A DNA stretch of 35,574 nucleotides, from NCBI GenBank assembly GCA_018646195.1, contig JABGVH010000123.1, forward strand, positions 1-35,574. Reading direction: 5' to 3'. Positions 25,103 through 34,312 of the stretch are shown in pieces. This DNA comes from Halobacteriovoraceae bacterium (GTDB taxonomy: Bacteria > Bdellovibrionota > Bacteriovoracia > Bacteriovoracales > Bacteriovoracaceae). Every line of letters begins with the position of its first letter. The stretch's first letter is position 1. The notes under the pieces are model-generated. The model ran no database searches and had not been told where the DNA came from. It saw only the letters and a program-made list of their open reading frames with translations. The position numbers were made by a program, and so were the translations under genes.

Positions 25103-25110
25103 TGGCTGAC
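25087..25110. repeat. inverted repeat overlapping the GNAT promoter
   Basis: Arms GTCAGC (25087-25092) and GCTGAC (25105-25110) are perfect complements. Inside them GTT and AAC extend the pairing after a two-base bulge, enclosing the -10 TATAAC. No T-run follows, so it is not an intrinsic terminator; an operator or a structured 5' end are the options. Confidence 0.5.
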
Positions 25111-25130
25111 ACACACATCAAGGTAACCAA

Positions 25131-25574
25131 TTGAAAGTATTACAGATCAATGCGAATGACACCATTCCAATTCGACACAGAATGCTTAGAAAAAATCAGA
25201 CGACCAAAGAGTGTGTCTACCCAGGTGACGCCGAAGACCAGACCTTTCATTTGGGAGCATTCGAAGAGGGACGACTTGTCAGTGTCGCTTCTTTTTATTT
25301 TCAAAACAATCCAAAATTTGAAGAACCCTTGCAGTACCGTCTGCGAGGTATGGCGACCCTGCCAGAAAATCAGAAAAAGGGCTCCAGCTCGGCACTCTTA
25401 AAAATTGCTTTTCCTCTAGTTAAACAAAATCAAGGTAGCCTGGTTTGGTGTAATGCCCGAGAGGCAGCGGTTGGTTTTTATAAAAAAGTTGGCTTTGAAG
25501 TATCAGGCAAGAAATTCAATATTCCTGGTATTGGTGAGCACTTTTTAATGTTTAAGAAATTTCTTCGCCGCTAA
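25131..25574 (+). CDS. GNAT-family N-acetyltransferase
   Basis: A 147-residue acetyl-CoA-dependent acetyltransferase. The start of the protein matches a common GNAT subgroup: PIRHRMLRKNQ, then FHLGAFEEGRLVSVASFY. The acetyl-CoA pyrophosphate loop is RGMATLPENQKKGSSSALL (about 75-93). The last motif is WCNAREAAVGFYKKVGFEVSGKKF (about 104-127), followed by the usual I-x-x-I-G-E-H-F ending. The acceptor substrate is unknown. The start is a TTG at 25131 with AAGG about seven bases upstream. It ends convergently with the small secreted protein gene, sharing four bases. Confidence 0.9.
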   Translation: MKVLQINANDTIPIRHRMLRKNQTTKECVYPGDAEDQTFHLGAFEEGRLVSVASFYFQNNPKFEEPLQYRLRGMATLPENQKKGSSSALLKIAFPLVKQNQGSLVWCNAREAAVGFYKKVGFEVSGKKFNIPGIGEHFLMFKKFLRR

Positions 25575-26113
25575 AGCCTATAAGTACTTCGATTGACACA
25601 GAATTTACGATTCCCCAATTGGTGAACCTGCTTATAATGCTCCTGAAAACATTCTTTCTGAGACTTAAATTCTAATAGTGGGGCACAGGGAAGTAGAAAG
25701 CGCCGCTCATCGAGTGCCTCATCACGTCGACCCCTGCACTTATCAAAGCTTGCTGAGTTGACACAGACATAATGCCGTTGGCGGCAGTCATAGATCAGGT
25801 ACTGGCCTTGAAAATACTCATTGGAAATTCTGGGTTCTGAGATATTGCGGTCAATTTCGTCATTTTGGAGTTTTTTAATTTGATTATCGATCAAGCTTCT
25901 CTCGGCCTGATTGATTAAAGAGGGATCAAATTGCGAGCCCTTGACGGTATCGACCTCCATTATTTTTTTAATCTTAAAGGCCTCTTCTTCTTCTTTTTTT
26001 TCCGCCTCAGACAAGGCCTGGACTTGGGCGTTTGCCACCACTCCAAAAAGTAGCCCCACCACAAAAAGAAGTCCTAAATAGTTGCCCCAGAAGATTGGCT
26101 TTTCATATTTCAT
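25571..26113 (-). CDS. small secreted Cys-rich protein of unknown family
   Basis: A 180-residue protein I do not recognise. A signal peptide (YLGLLFVVGLLFGVVANAQ, cleavage likely after ANA near residue 29) is followed by a charged helical stretch (about 35-95) and then a C-terminal region with six cysteines. That region looks like an internal duplication: the first half has YDC followed by YVCVNSASF, the second has KEC followed by KFCVNRSTY. Three disulfides are possible after export. It lies between convergent GNAT and divergent argS, with only 32 bases to the argS start, so it probably shares a divergent promoter region. No Shine-Dalgarno is obvious. Confidence 0.7.
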   Translation of the reverse strand: MKYEKPIFWGNYLGLLFVVGLLFGVVANAQVQALSEAEKKEEEEAFKIKKIMEVDTVKGSQFDPSLINQAERSLIDNQIKKLQNDEIDRNISEPRISNEYFQGQYLIYDCRQRHYVCVNSASFDKCRGRRDEALDERRFLLPCAPLLEFKSQKECFQEHYKQVHQLGNRKFCVNRSTYRL

Positions 26114-26145
26114 TAGGGATAGTATACCATGCAGTGGAGTCGCCC

Positions 26146-27906
26146 ATGAAACCCCTATACAACTCGGTATTATTGACCCTGTCTCAATTCATTTTAGAAC
26201 GCCTGGAATTGTGCTTCCCCGGTCATGGCCAGTCCTTAGAAGAGATCTACCATTCTATTGGGGACGCCCCCAATCTTAAAATGGGGCATTTCGCCTATCC
26301 TTGCTTTCCCTTGGCCAAGAGCTGCCGGATGGCCCCACCAAAAATTTCTGGCCAGCTCGAAGCCTGCCAAAGTCAGTTACCGCCACAGCTAGCAAGTGCC
26401 GTCGCCGCCGGTCCCTATTTTAATTTTTTCTTTAAACCTGAAGGCCTGGCCGATTTGTTTCTAGAAGAGCTTTTAGACGGGCGCTTTTTTGAACAGAAAA
26501 TTACAGAAAATTATCCCAAAACAATGGTGGAATACTCACAACCCAATACCCATAAAATCCTACATGTTGGGCATATGCGGAACCTTTGTTTGGGAAATGC
26601 CGTGGTTCGTCTGCACCGCTACCTCGGTCACGAAGTTGTCTCGACAACTTATCCTGGAGATGTCGGAACTCACGTTGCCAAAACTCTCTGGTATATGAAA
26701 TATCACAATAATGAGCCAACCCCAGAGGAAAATCGTGGGGCCTGGCTAGGAAAAATGTATACTCTCGCCAATCATAAGTTAGAAGATGAATTGGGCTCAG
26801 AGAGTGAAGATCAAAATCGTCAGCAATTAACTGAAATACTAGTTCAGCTAGAGAAAAAAGAGGGTGAATTTTACCTTCTCTGGAAGGAAACCCGTCAGTG
26901 GTCACTGGCCTTGATGAAAGAGGCCTATGCCTGGGCGGGGGTTGAATTTGACCGCTGGTTCTTTGAGTCGGAAGTTGATAGCCCCTCGCTAGAGTTTGCA
27001 AAGGAACTGCACAAAAGTGGAAAGCTAGTAGAGTCGGAAGGCGCTATTGGCATGGACCTCTCTGAGGATAAGCTGGGCTTTTGCCTAATGATTAAACGCG
27101 ACGGAACCGGGCTTTACGCTACCAAAGATGTTGAGCTGGCCAAGGTTAAATTTGAAGAATTTGGAATCGAACAGAGCATATATATAGTCGACAACCGACA
27201 GGCCCATCACTTTCGGCAAGTCTTCAAATTATTAGAAAAAATTGGCTTTGAACAGGCCCAGAAATGCCTGCACTTGCAGTACGACGTAGTGGAATTGCCT
27301 GACGGCGCCATGAGCTCCCGCCAGGGAAATATCGTTCCACTTATGGACCTAGTCCACAGCATGGAAAAAGCTATTACCAAAAATTACCTCGAGCGCTATC
27401 GGGGTGTTTGGACTGATGCTGAAATTAATGAAACCTCTAGCATGGTGGCCAATGGGGCGATTAAATACGGTATGATCCGAATGGATAATAATCGCAAGAT
27501 CGTTTTTGATAGTGACGAGTGGCTAAAATTGGATGGCGAGACCGGCCCGTACTTGCAATACGTGCATGCCAGGATTCACTCGCTCTGTGAAAAACTCGAG
27601 TATAAGAAAGCTGAAGGTGTTCAGTGGCAACTCTTACAAAAATCACAGGAGTTAGCGCTTTTGGTAAAACTATCGAGTTTTAATTCAACTATTGAAACCG
27701 CCGCCTTGCAATTTAAAACAATGCAGCTAACGGGATATCTTTTTGAGCTAGGAAAGCTATTTAATTCCTTCTACGCAGAATGCCCGATAGGAAAAGCGGA
27801 CAATGAACCCCTCAAGCAGGCGCGCCTGGCCTTGGCCAAAGCAGTCGGTCAAGTTATGCACTGTGGATTAGATCTTCTGGGAATTCCTGCCCCTAAGAAA
27901 ATGTAA
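26146..27906 (+). CDS. argS: arginyl-tRNA synthetase
   Basis: A class Ia synthetase of 586 residues that charges tRNA-Arg. An N-terminal additional domain for tRNA D-loop recognition covers about 1-100. The HIGH motif appears as HVGH (140-143) within SQPNTHKILHVGHMRN. The KMSKS-equivalent loop is the degenerate GAMSSRQGN, normal for ArgRS. The anticodon-binding domain opens with the family-typical GPYLQYVHARIHS. The preferred start is ATG 26146 with GGAG seven bases upstream; a longer frame exists from 26032, but it would run through the divergent gene's start and adds nothing conserved. It converges on the giant exported-protein gene with a five-base gap. Confidence 0.96.
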   Translation: MKPLYNSVLLTLSQFILERLELCFPGHGQSLEEIYHSIGDAPNLKMGHFAYPCFPLAKSCRMAPPKISGQLEACQSQLPPQLASAVAAGPYFNFFFKPEGLADLFLEELLDGRFFEQKITENYPKTMVEYSQPNTHKILHVGHMRNLCLGNAVVRLHRYLGHEVVSTTYPGDVGTHVAKTLWYMKYHNNEPTPEENRGAWLGKMYTLANHKLEDELGSESEDQNRQQLTEILVQLEKKEGEFYLLWKETRQWSLALMKEAYAWAGVEFDRWFFESEVDSPSLEFAKELHKSGKLVESEGAIGMDLSEDKLGFCLMIKRDGTGLYATKDVELAKVKFEEFGIEQSIYIVDNRQAHHFRQVFKLLEKIGFEQAQKCLHLQYDVVELPDGAMSSRQGNIVPLMDLVHSMEKAITKNYLERYRGVWTDAEINETSSMVANGAIKYGMIRMDNNRKIVFDSDEWLKLDGETGPYLQYVHARIHSLCEKLEYKKAEGVQWQLLQKSQELALLVKLSSFNSTIETAALQFKTMQLTGYLFELGKLFNSFYAECPIGKADNEPLKQARLALAKAVGQVMHCGLDLLGIPAPKKM

Positions 27907-27911
27907 GGGGT

Positions 27912-30900
27912 CTACTGTTTGACGGCCTCTGTAATTTTTTCGGTAAGTTTGTCTTTATTCCTTTTAATTTTTTCGGCAACTGCTTCAATTTGGCGCTTGA
28001 TCTCGTTGGCGTAGGGATTACCTTTGCCATCACTAGCGACCGACTTATTATACTTCTCAGTCAGAGGAGTCAGCTCTAGCAATTGAACTTTTAAAACATT
28101 CTGCGAGAAGTATTTAATAGCGCTCTTGCCTTTCGACTTATACTTAATCACATTCCAATCGAAGTCACTGGTGCTGACGACACCAAAGACTAGTCCCCAA
28201 GTGGTGCTTGAGAAAATATTTCCGGCCTCTCCTAGCTTTTCCATTAATCCATCAACAACCCCGTTGGTCATCATATAGTCGGCAAATCCACCGGGTGCAT
28301 CGTCATTCACTAGAGCGCTCATGATACTGGTTTCATATTTTGTCTTCACGATACTGAGGTCAGGTTTCTTGTCCCCTGTTGCAAAGTCTTTGACATCAAC
28401 TTTGAGGTCTTTAAAAATATGGTAATTGGGTCCACCCTTTCTAAAAATCCTATTAATTGTTTTTGGCCCTGCCGCCTTATAGAGGTAGTACAGTCCCCAG
28501 CCCTCATCTCTAAAAGTTTTTTCAGCGCCTTTAACAATGGTATCGGCTAAAAAGGCCTGGATAGCATAATCTGAAAGATCTGAATCGAGGAAAATTTGAG
28601 TGATATCATCTAAGTCGATAACGCCATTCCCCTGCTCGATTTTCTTCATCAATTTTGCTTTAAAGTCCGCCAGCATCGCCTGGGCACGGGTATTGTCATA
28701 GTCACCAAAATTCAAGTACTGAGCAATCATCCTAATATAGGGGATCACCTGATCATTTACTGAATTGATAGTTTGTAGGATTCCCGAGACCTCGCCGCTT
28801 CCGCCTAGGTCGGGATCGTACTCTTTCTTATTGCTAATATGGATTGGTTTGCCATTTGGCCGCTTAACTTTGAGTACATCTTTAATCAAGGTTAAGAATT
28901 GACCGACAAATACTTTTTCTCGTTTATTCAATGAGAGCTTGGGATTAGTCTCACTAAAGAGGGCATCCCGGTACTCGTCTACAATATTGGGGGCCAAATT
29001 AGAGAAGGCACAATTGGTGACCCTTTCAAGAAACCACTTGGCATCTAATTGAGGAAGTCCTCCCCAAGGGCCGATAAAAGAATTTTTACGGCTCTCTCTA
29101 AAGATATAAGAATAGAACTCCTGATCATTCAGCCGTAGCTTGGCCTCTGCAATTTCCTCAATAGCAGGATTGACGAAAGTAACGTGATCGATCGCCTGCT
29201 TTCTAATTCCGTTAACACAGCGGTTCCAGGCGCGTTCAGTATTTGGGCGCGGCTTAATAAATCCCTTTGTCTCTTGATGGAAGTAGTCGATAGCGCTGCG
29301 AGAAAAATCCGTCAGGGCCACAATAGTGCAGATTTCGGATTCGTATTTGAACTCCAAGGTATCGAGGTCCATTTTAATGTCTTTAGAACAGCTATCAAAG
29401 GCCGTTTTTACAGAATTTACAAGCGTGTCATTACCCCATTTATTGGAGCTCATGATGGCAAGAATATCAGAAATCTTTGTAGGTAGTAATTTCTTAGTGG
29501 TTAAGAGTCGAAGCGTATTTATACAAGTATTCATCCGCTTACCATCTTCAAATTGGGTGTACTTCTTCTCACTGGCATAGTGTTTTTGCATATCGCTCTT
29601 GGTACTCTCCAGACAGCTATCGTACTCACTCAAGACTTCGCTAGTAATCTTGCTCCGTAGAGTCTGGACTCTTTTAATTTTTTCTTCGCTAGAGTCGGGG
29701 CCTATTTCTAATACTTCATTGATATTCAAGGGCAGCAATTCGCTGCTTATAATTTTGGCCGCTCGCAATTTTAACTCAGTGATCACTTTCCTGGTTTCCT
29801 TCTTGCCCTCTTTAGGGCCTACCACTGCATTGGCCAAGCTTATGCGATCAGTAATACTGGTCTTCGTTTCGGCGTCACTCTCCAACATAATCCGGTCGAT
29901 TTGCAGCTCAACCCATTTGTCTTTATTCAGCTCGAAGCTCCACTTCTTATTTCCCCCACTATAAAGCGAGACCCAGGTCTTACCAGTGCGCTCCCGGTAC
30001 CATTTCGAAAATTCCTCTTCGGTGCGCGGCAGGACTGAAAGCAATGAGGCATCATTCAGATTTTTATCTAATTGGTCACGCATCATAAAAATGGTGGTGG
30101 AGTTCTTGGTCAGTATTAAACAGCGGTCGGTAAATGTTGTAGTGCTCTCACCGTTAATCCTGCCCTCAAGAAAACAGGAATTGAGTGTCGATAGGGCATT
30201 CGCCTGAAAGGTCTCAACATCTCCAGCAGTTTTTAATATGCCATCTCTTCGCAATTCTTCTGCGGTTAATTTTAAGAATCCTTCGGCAACCACTCTGGTG
30301 GCATCGATGACAAAATCGTCGAGGATATCATCGAGAGTTTCAGTTCTGGTATCCGGATGGCCCTTGCGCGGTTCAACTGCCGCTTTCTCAATTCTTTTTC
30401 TATAACCCCGGTCATCCATCAAGCTCTTAAAGGCCGCCTTGCTGGTACTAAGCACCAGCTTTTCGTCAACTGGCCTATCGTCATCAGTATCCAGGTTAAA
30501 TCTAATTTTCTTCTCTAAAATATGCTCGATTACCGTCATGACACCCAAACCTGAAGAGGTACTGGCCTTTTCAAAGATGTCGTCGAGGGTCCGTTCATTG
30601 GCAATCGCCTCGCCAATTCCTTTCCTTATTTTGGGAATTAGCTCTGCAATATCTTCGGCATCAAGGTGCTCTTTGGCCGACTTCAAACGAAAGCTAATTA
30701 CTTGATCAAAGAAAATTTTCTGGACGTGGGAATTTTTAATAAGTTTTACTGAGCAAACTTCTTGTATTAAATTTTGCACCGAAAGGAGATCACTAATGGT
30801 ATTAAACCCTTGTAATTCTTCTTGCATGCAGGCACTGACATTCTTACCAATAAATTCTTTTTCTGTAGCGTTCAAACTGATGAAATTATAATCATCTCTC

Positions 30901-33900
30901 TTAGCAAGAATTCCCTCAATGATAGCGCCAGTTCCATAACGGGCGCCCCAGATCATGCCTTTTTTAAGGCAGTCGGAATTATTAAAGTCACTCAATTTTT
31001 CGAGTTCTTTTTCTTTCTCGGCAATGACTTCTTTAACTTCTTCCGTATTTAGTGGCCCGCCCTTGGCCATTTGAGCGGCTTGAATATCGGCCGCTAAGTA
31101 GCGCTTGGTATCTAGAAAAAGTGACTTATATTCTTGTTCTAAACGGCTTTTCTCCCGTTCGAAACAGCTGATAAAGGGCGCTGGGTGTAGCTCTTGCAAT
31201 TCTTTGAATTGCTGACTGCCGATCGCCCCTTCAATTAAGACCTTAGTCGCGGCACTTAATGAGGCGGTTGTAATAAAGCGAATACAGCCTGAGGGATTTA
31301 AATTGGGGACTACGATCCCAACTTTTGTTATCGGTCGCTCTCGCGGGTGGTCCAAATTATAACGGCGCAAGCGCTCTTTCTCGCGGTAAAAGGCGCTTTT
31401 CCTCTGGGAAATTATTAACTTTTGATCCCCCATACACTTATCGTATCCATCTCGAAGCCCGGCATTGACCAAGCGTGGTCGCTGCTGTGAGGTTATCGAA
31501 TCAACTCTTAAGCGTTGAGTGAGAAGTTTTCGGGTAATTTGGCGACCGGCCGACTCAGTCATCTTATCGACGCAACTTAGGCTAAGGATTTGAAAATCAT
31601 CGGCCTCCATTCGCTTGAGTGTATCAAAGTAAAACTTGGGGCCATATTCCGTCTTGGTCATCAAGCCTGCCTCTTGCAGGCAATCACTGCCCTCTTTTAT
31701 GATCAGCCTAGTGCTGTAATTTGAGAGCTTTAGATTGGGTAATTTTTGGCTATCGGCTATGTCTTTAACCTGCTTCAACAAGAGCGGTTTCGCCGCCACA
31801 TTGATGGTCGCTAAGAAGCCTTGATAGAGACAGCCTTGAACTACCTTACGCGCCTCTTTTTTAAGACGCATGCCCTCGCGCTTAGAAGCGTTACTATTTT
31901 CTGTTCGCGGATAGCGCGCGATAACCGGATCGTGGCGCTCCTCAATACAGGCATTAAACTGACGAGTGGCAAAGTCTTTAAAGTCGGCCAGCCCATTAGA
32001 TTCTAATTTGAGGGTCAGAATTCCCCTAGCGGTGTCCACCGGTCCCTCTTTATCAAATAATTTAAAACATTTTTCGGAGGCATCGGGATTGCGTTTTTCG
32101 GTGGCAAATTCCAAGCATTGCATAAAGCCATCCATCACCCCTTTGGCAATTCCATCAACTTTTTCCTGCTCTTCTTCGGTAACCAGGTCTTTTATAGTCT
32201 CTTGTAAAATGACCGTCACAAAACGCTTATAGGTTTCTTCAGCTGCAACTGCTTTTATGCGGTTGGTGCTATCTCTATAGCTATGGGTGCGGGTACCTAC
32301 TGTGCGCGCCAATTCGATCGCCGCTCTTTCTATATCGATTATCTTCTTATAATGCTTAAACTCGTCATCGTTGAGCGCCTTATTTCCCTCTTCGACAATT
32401 GTAGAGCGGACTTTTTCCTGGCGACCAGAGCGGGTATAGAAAGTCTTGAATAAGAAATTGACGACCCCGCCACCACCAGCATTTTGAACTTTCGAAAGTT
32501 TATAGCGGTCACCTCGCTCTCCATTGAGGCGAATCCGACGACCAGTGAGAACAATTTCGTCTTCATTCTTATCGAGAACGAAAGGGTATTTGTTTTTTTC
32601 AAACTCATCGTATTTGAAACGTCCCTCTGATTTGACACCTTTTACATAGACTGCCAAATGACCGAAGAGCTTCTTAGATTTGCCAACCAGGTCTTCAGTT
32701 TTGACAATCGCCGCTGGTTCGAAATCTTGGTCTTTAGCAGGTCGCTCCATGATAGTGAAATAGTCTTCACCGTCGAGGTCTACACTTTTGACTATCTTAA
32801 ACCCTTCTTTTTTAGAAAGCTTAGGATCTGTCCCAAGGTGGTCGACGAAAATAAGTTCTCGAATTTTTCCATTGGCGCCTAGGAAGGCCTTGACTTGTTG
32901 GCCCCTAAAATTGAGAATTAGCGCCCTTTCATCGGAGGGAATAACCGTCTGCCCCAGTGATTTATCGAGGTAATTTTCAAAGTAAAAATCAGTTACATCT
33001 TCAAATTTATCGAGTTTTTTTCCTAGGAATACCGGCAGTCCAAAGTCACATTGAACAATCGAAGCACCAGCAAAGGCGTCAAAGGCATCGGCGGTGTACA
33101 GCCCTTCACTATTCAATAGAGAGCCGGCTTCTTTAAAGCCATCGGAATCACCCAATGAGAAATACCTCTGCTCATAGATCGCCAACCTACCGTCTGGCAT
33201 AATCTTTGATTTCTCATAAATCAGGGCATTTTCTTCAGCGCTATAATATACCTTCTTTATAAAGCCGTCAGAAAAGACCTGTTTAATCGGCTCGCCAAAT
33301 TTTCTTAGGTCCTGCCATAATTGCTCACGGACTCCAGTAAAAAGTGACTGCTTAAAATGAGGCAGGCGGTAGAAATCGAGCTTGCCCTTAATTTTATGAA
33401 GCGCTTGATCCAGCTCCCGGGCGGTTTTAACTGGGAATACTAGATCTTGAGTGACCTCGTATTGCTCTTTTATAGCTTTGCTGTGAAGGTCTGAAGATAT
33501 AGCGGCATTTTCGGCCAGCTGTGGCGGCCCGTTGCTGCGCCTTTTCTTTTTGAGGGCCTTGAATAAGAGCTCCCCTTTTTCTTTATTATAATAAACCGCC
33601 CCGTAATTGCTGCCCTTGCCGACAAAGTGAAGGCGCTTATAATTGCCCCCGGCTTGGCGGGTTTTCTGCAGCATATCCCAGTAGAATTTTTTGACTTTAT
33701 CGGCGGGAATAATACGTTTTAATTGCTGATAAACTGCCCCTTGCTGTGAGGGACGGGATATTTCATAAACTCGGTTAGTGACTTTTATTCCGCTCTCACC
33801 TAGCAAATCGCTGACTGAAGAATCACTCATGCTGCTGACCCGCTGAGGAAAAACGAAACGCCCTTTGCCGGCCGACTTGCGATTGCGCTCTTCCTGCTCG

Positions 33901-34079
33901 TCCCAAGTAAAAGTTTTGCTGACTAATCGCTTATTTTTCTTATCCAGGTAGAATGCGGTGGAAGTACGGTTGCGGTCATTGAAAGTCGAGTGCTGGAGCT
34001 CGAAATTAGACTGGGCAAAGGATTGCCCGATGGATATCCAAAGGAATCCTGACAAAATGGTTAAATAAATCCACTTCAA
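27912..34079 (-). CDS. giant (2055 aa) exported protein of unknown family with ten cysteine pairs
   Basis: I do not recognise this protein. A signal peptide is clear (YLTILSGFLWISIGQSFAQ, cleavage near residue 22). Residues about 25-550 look strand-rich and contain a single Cys (344). From about 555 to 1710 the protein is predicted helical and has twenty cysteines that fall into ten successive pairs: 655/671, 711/750, 800/836, 882/932, 972/1037, 1084/1109, 1302/1320, 1489/1519, 1564/1584 and 1621/1690. The stretch 1110-1301 has none. The last 350 residues also lack Cys and end in a Lys-rich helix. No transmembrane anchor, autotransporter barrel, LPxTG or known catalytic motif is seen. The start is a TTG at 34079; an ATT three codons upstream has a better-placed GAGG. 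It is a single gene converging on argS. Confidence 0.8.
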   Translation of the reverse strand: MKWIYLTILSGFLWISIGQSFAQSNFELQHSTFNDRNRTSTAFYLDKKNKRLVSKTFTWDEQEERNRKSAGKGRFVFPQRVSSMSDSSVSDLLGESGIKVTNRVYEISRPSQQGAVYQQLKRIIPADKVKKFYWDMLQKTRQAGGNYKRLHFVGKGSNYGAVYYNKEKGELLFKALKKKRRSNGPPQLAENAAISSDLHSKAIKEQYEVTQDLVFPVKTARELDQALHKIKGKLDFYRLPHFKQSLFTGVREQLWQDLRKFGEPIKQVFSDGFIKKVYYSAEENALIYEKSKIMPDGRLAIYEQRYFSLGDSDGFKEAGSLLNSEGLYTADAFDAFAGASIVQCDFGLPVFLGKKLDKFEDVTDFYFENYLDKSLGQTVIPSDERALILNFRGQQVKAFLGANGKIRELIFVDHLGTDPKLSKKEGFKIVKSVDLDGEDYFTIMERPAKDQDFEPAAIVKTEDLVGKSKKLFGHLAVYVKGVKSEGRFKYDEFEKNKYPFVLDKNEDEIVLTGRRIRLNGERGDRYKLSKVQNAGGGGVVNFLFKTFYTRSGRQEKVRSTIVEEGNKALNDDEFKHYKKIIDIERAAIELARTVGTRTHSYRDSTNRIKAVAAEETYKRFVTVILQETIKDLVTEEEQEKVDGIAKGVMDGFMQCLEFATEKRNPDASEKCFKLFDKEGPVDTARGILTLKLESNGLADFKDFATRQFNACIEERHDPVIARYPRTENSNASKREGMRLKKEARKVVQGCLYQGFLATINVAAKPLLLKQVKDIADSQKLPNLKLSNYSTRLIIKEGSDCLQEAGLMTKTEYGPKFYFDTLKRMEADDFQILSLSCVDKMTESAGRQITRKLLTQRLRVDSITSQQRPRLVNAGLRDGYDKCMGDQKLIISQRKSAFYREKERLRRYNLDHPRERPITKVGIVVPNLNPSGCIRFITTASLSAATKVLIEGAIGSQQFKELQELHPAPFISCFEREKSRLEQEYKSLFLDTKRYLAADIQAAQMAKGGPLNTEEVKEVIAEKEKELEKLSDFNNSDCLKKGMIWGARYGTGAIIEGILAKRDDYNFISLNATEKEFIGKNVSACMQEELQGFNTISDLLSVQNLIQEVCSVKLIKNSHVQKIFFDQVISFRLKSAKEHLDAEDIAELIPKIRKGIGEAIANERTLDDIFEKASTSSGLGVMTVIEHILEKKIRFNLDTDDDRPVDEKLVLSTSKAAFKSLMDDRGYRKRIEKAAVEPRKGHPDTRTETLDDILDDFVIDATRVVAEGFLKLTAEELRRDGILKTAGDVETFQANALSTLNSCFLEGRINGESTTTFTDRCLILTKNSTTIFMMRDQLDKNLNDASLLSVLPRTEEEFSKWYRERTGKTWVSLYSGGNKKWSFELNKDKWVELQIDRIMLESDAETKTSITDRISLANAVVGPKEGKKETRKVITELKLRAAKIISSELLPLNINEVLEIGPDSSEEKIKRVQTLRSKITSEVLSEYDSCLESTKSDMQKHYASEKKYTQFEDGKRMNTCINTLRLLTTKKLLPTKISDILAIMSSNKWGNDTLVNSVKTAFDSCSKDIKMDLDTLEFKYESEICTIVALTDFSRSAIDYFHQETKGFIKPRPNTERAWNRCVNGIRKQAIDHVTFVNPAIEEIAEAKLRLNDQEFYSYIFRESRKNSFIGPWGGLPQLDAKWFLERVTNCAFSNLAPNIVDEYRDALFSETNPKLSLNKREKVFVGQFLTLIKDVLKVKRPNGKPIHISNKKEYDPDLGGSGEVSGILQTINSVNDQVIPYIRMIAQYLNFGDYDNTRAQAMLADFKAKLMKKIEQGNGVIDLDDITQIFLDSDLSDYAIQAFLADTIVKGAEKTFRDEGWGLYYLYKAAGPKTINRIFRKGGPNYHIFKDLKVDVKDFATGDKKPDLSIVKTKYETSIMSALVNDDAPGGFADYMMTNGVVDGLMEKLGEAGNIFSSTTWGLVFGVVSTSDFDWNVIKYKSKGKSAIKYFSQNVLKVQLLELTPLTEKYNKSVASDGKGNPYANEIKRQIEAVAEKIKRNKDKLTEKITEAVKQ

Positions 34080-34251
34080 AATACTAATTTTAGCCTCTCA
34101 CACTATAGGCCCAGGGAGCCTGCATTCTTTTCGGTGCTACGGGCTAAATTCTTGAGTCTTTTAATCAACTGGTTTGAGGTGAAAATTCTCTTTAATTTCA
34201 AGTATTTAAAATAGGGCAAATACTCACTTATTTAGGGCCAGCAGGACTAAT

Positions 34252-34272
34252 ATAGGTTAACTTTTAACCTAT
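34252..34272. promoter_or_regulatory. perfect inverted repeat upstream of the IscR-type gene (candidate operator 1)
   Basis: ATAGGTTAA and TTAACCTAT are exact complements separated by CTT (9-3-9). The element overlaps the putative -35 region of the iscR-suf transcript, as expected for a site bound by a dimeric Rrf2-family protein. It lies 41 bases before the start codon. Confidence 0.6.
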
Positions 34273-34285
34273 TTAGAGGTATATA
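34257..34285 (+). promoter_or_regulatory. possible promoter of the iscR-suf operon
   Basis: TTAACT (34257-34262) and TATATA (34280-34285), each four of six to the sigma70 consensus, are spaced by 17 bases. The match is modest, but both elements lie within the two inverted repeats, as expected for a repressed promoter. Confidence 0.35.
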
Positions 34286-34288
34286 CCT
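34277..34288. promoter_or_regulatory. 12-base perfect palindrome upstream of the IscR-type gene (candidate operator 2)
   Basis: AGGTATATACCT is its own reverse complement and sits four bases after the first inverted repeat, 24 bases before the start codon. It covers the putative -10. Its half-site AGGT also occurs in the first repeat (ATAGGTTAA), so both may bind the same protein with different affinity. Confidence 0.55.
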
Positions 34289-34312
34289 TTCAAACAGTTA
34301 GGAGTCACAAAC

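Noticed and set aside
26032-26145. Longer ArgS starting at 26032
   Set aside because: The added residues are not ArgRS-like, run antisense through the divergent gene's signal peptide, and ATG 26146 has GGAG at the right distance.
26501-27001. 166-codon minus-strand frame inside argS
   Set aside because: Antisense shadow over the catalytic domain of argS, with no domain or start signals.
29599-29964. 121-codon plus-strand frame inside the giant gene, and similar frames there
   Set aside because: They are antisense to a long continuous coding frame with a signal peptide; no Shine-Dalgarno or recognisable domain.
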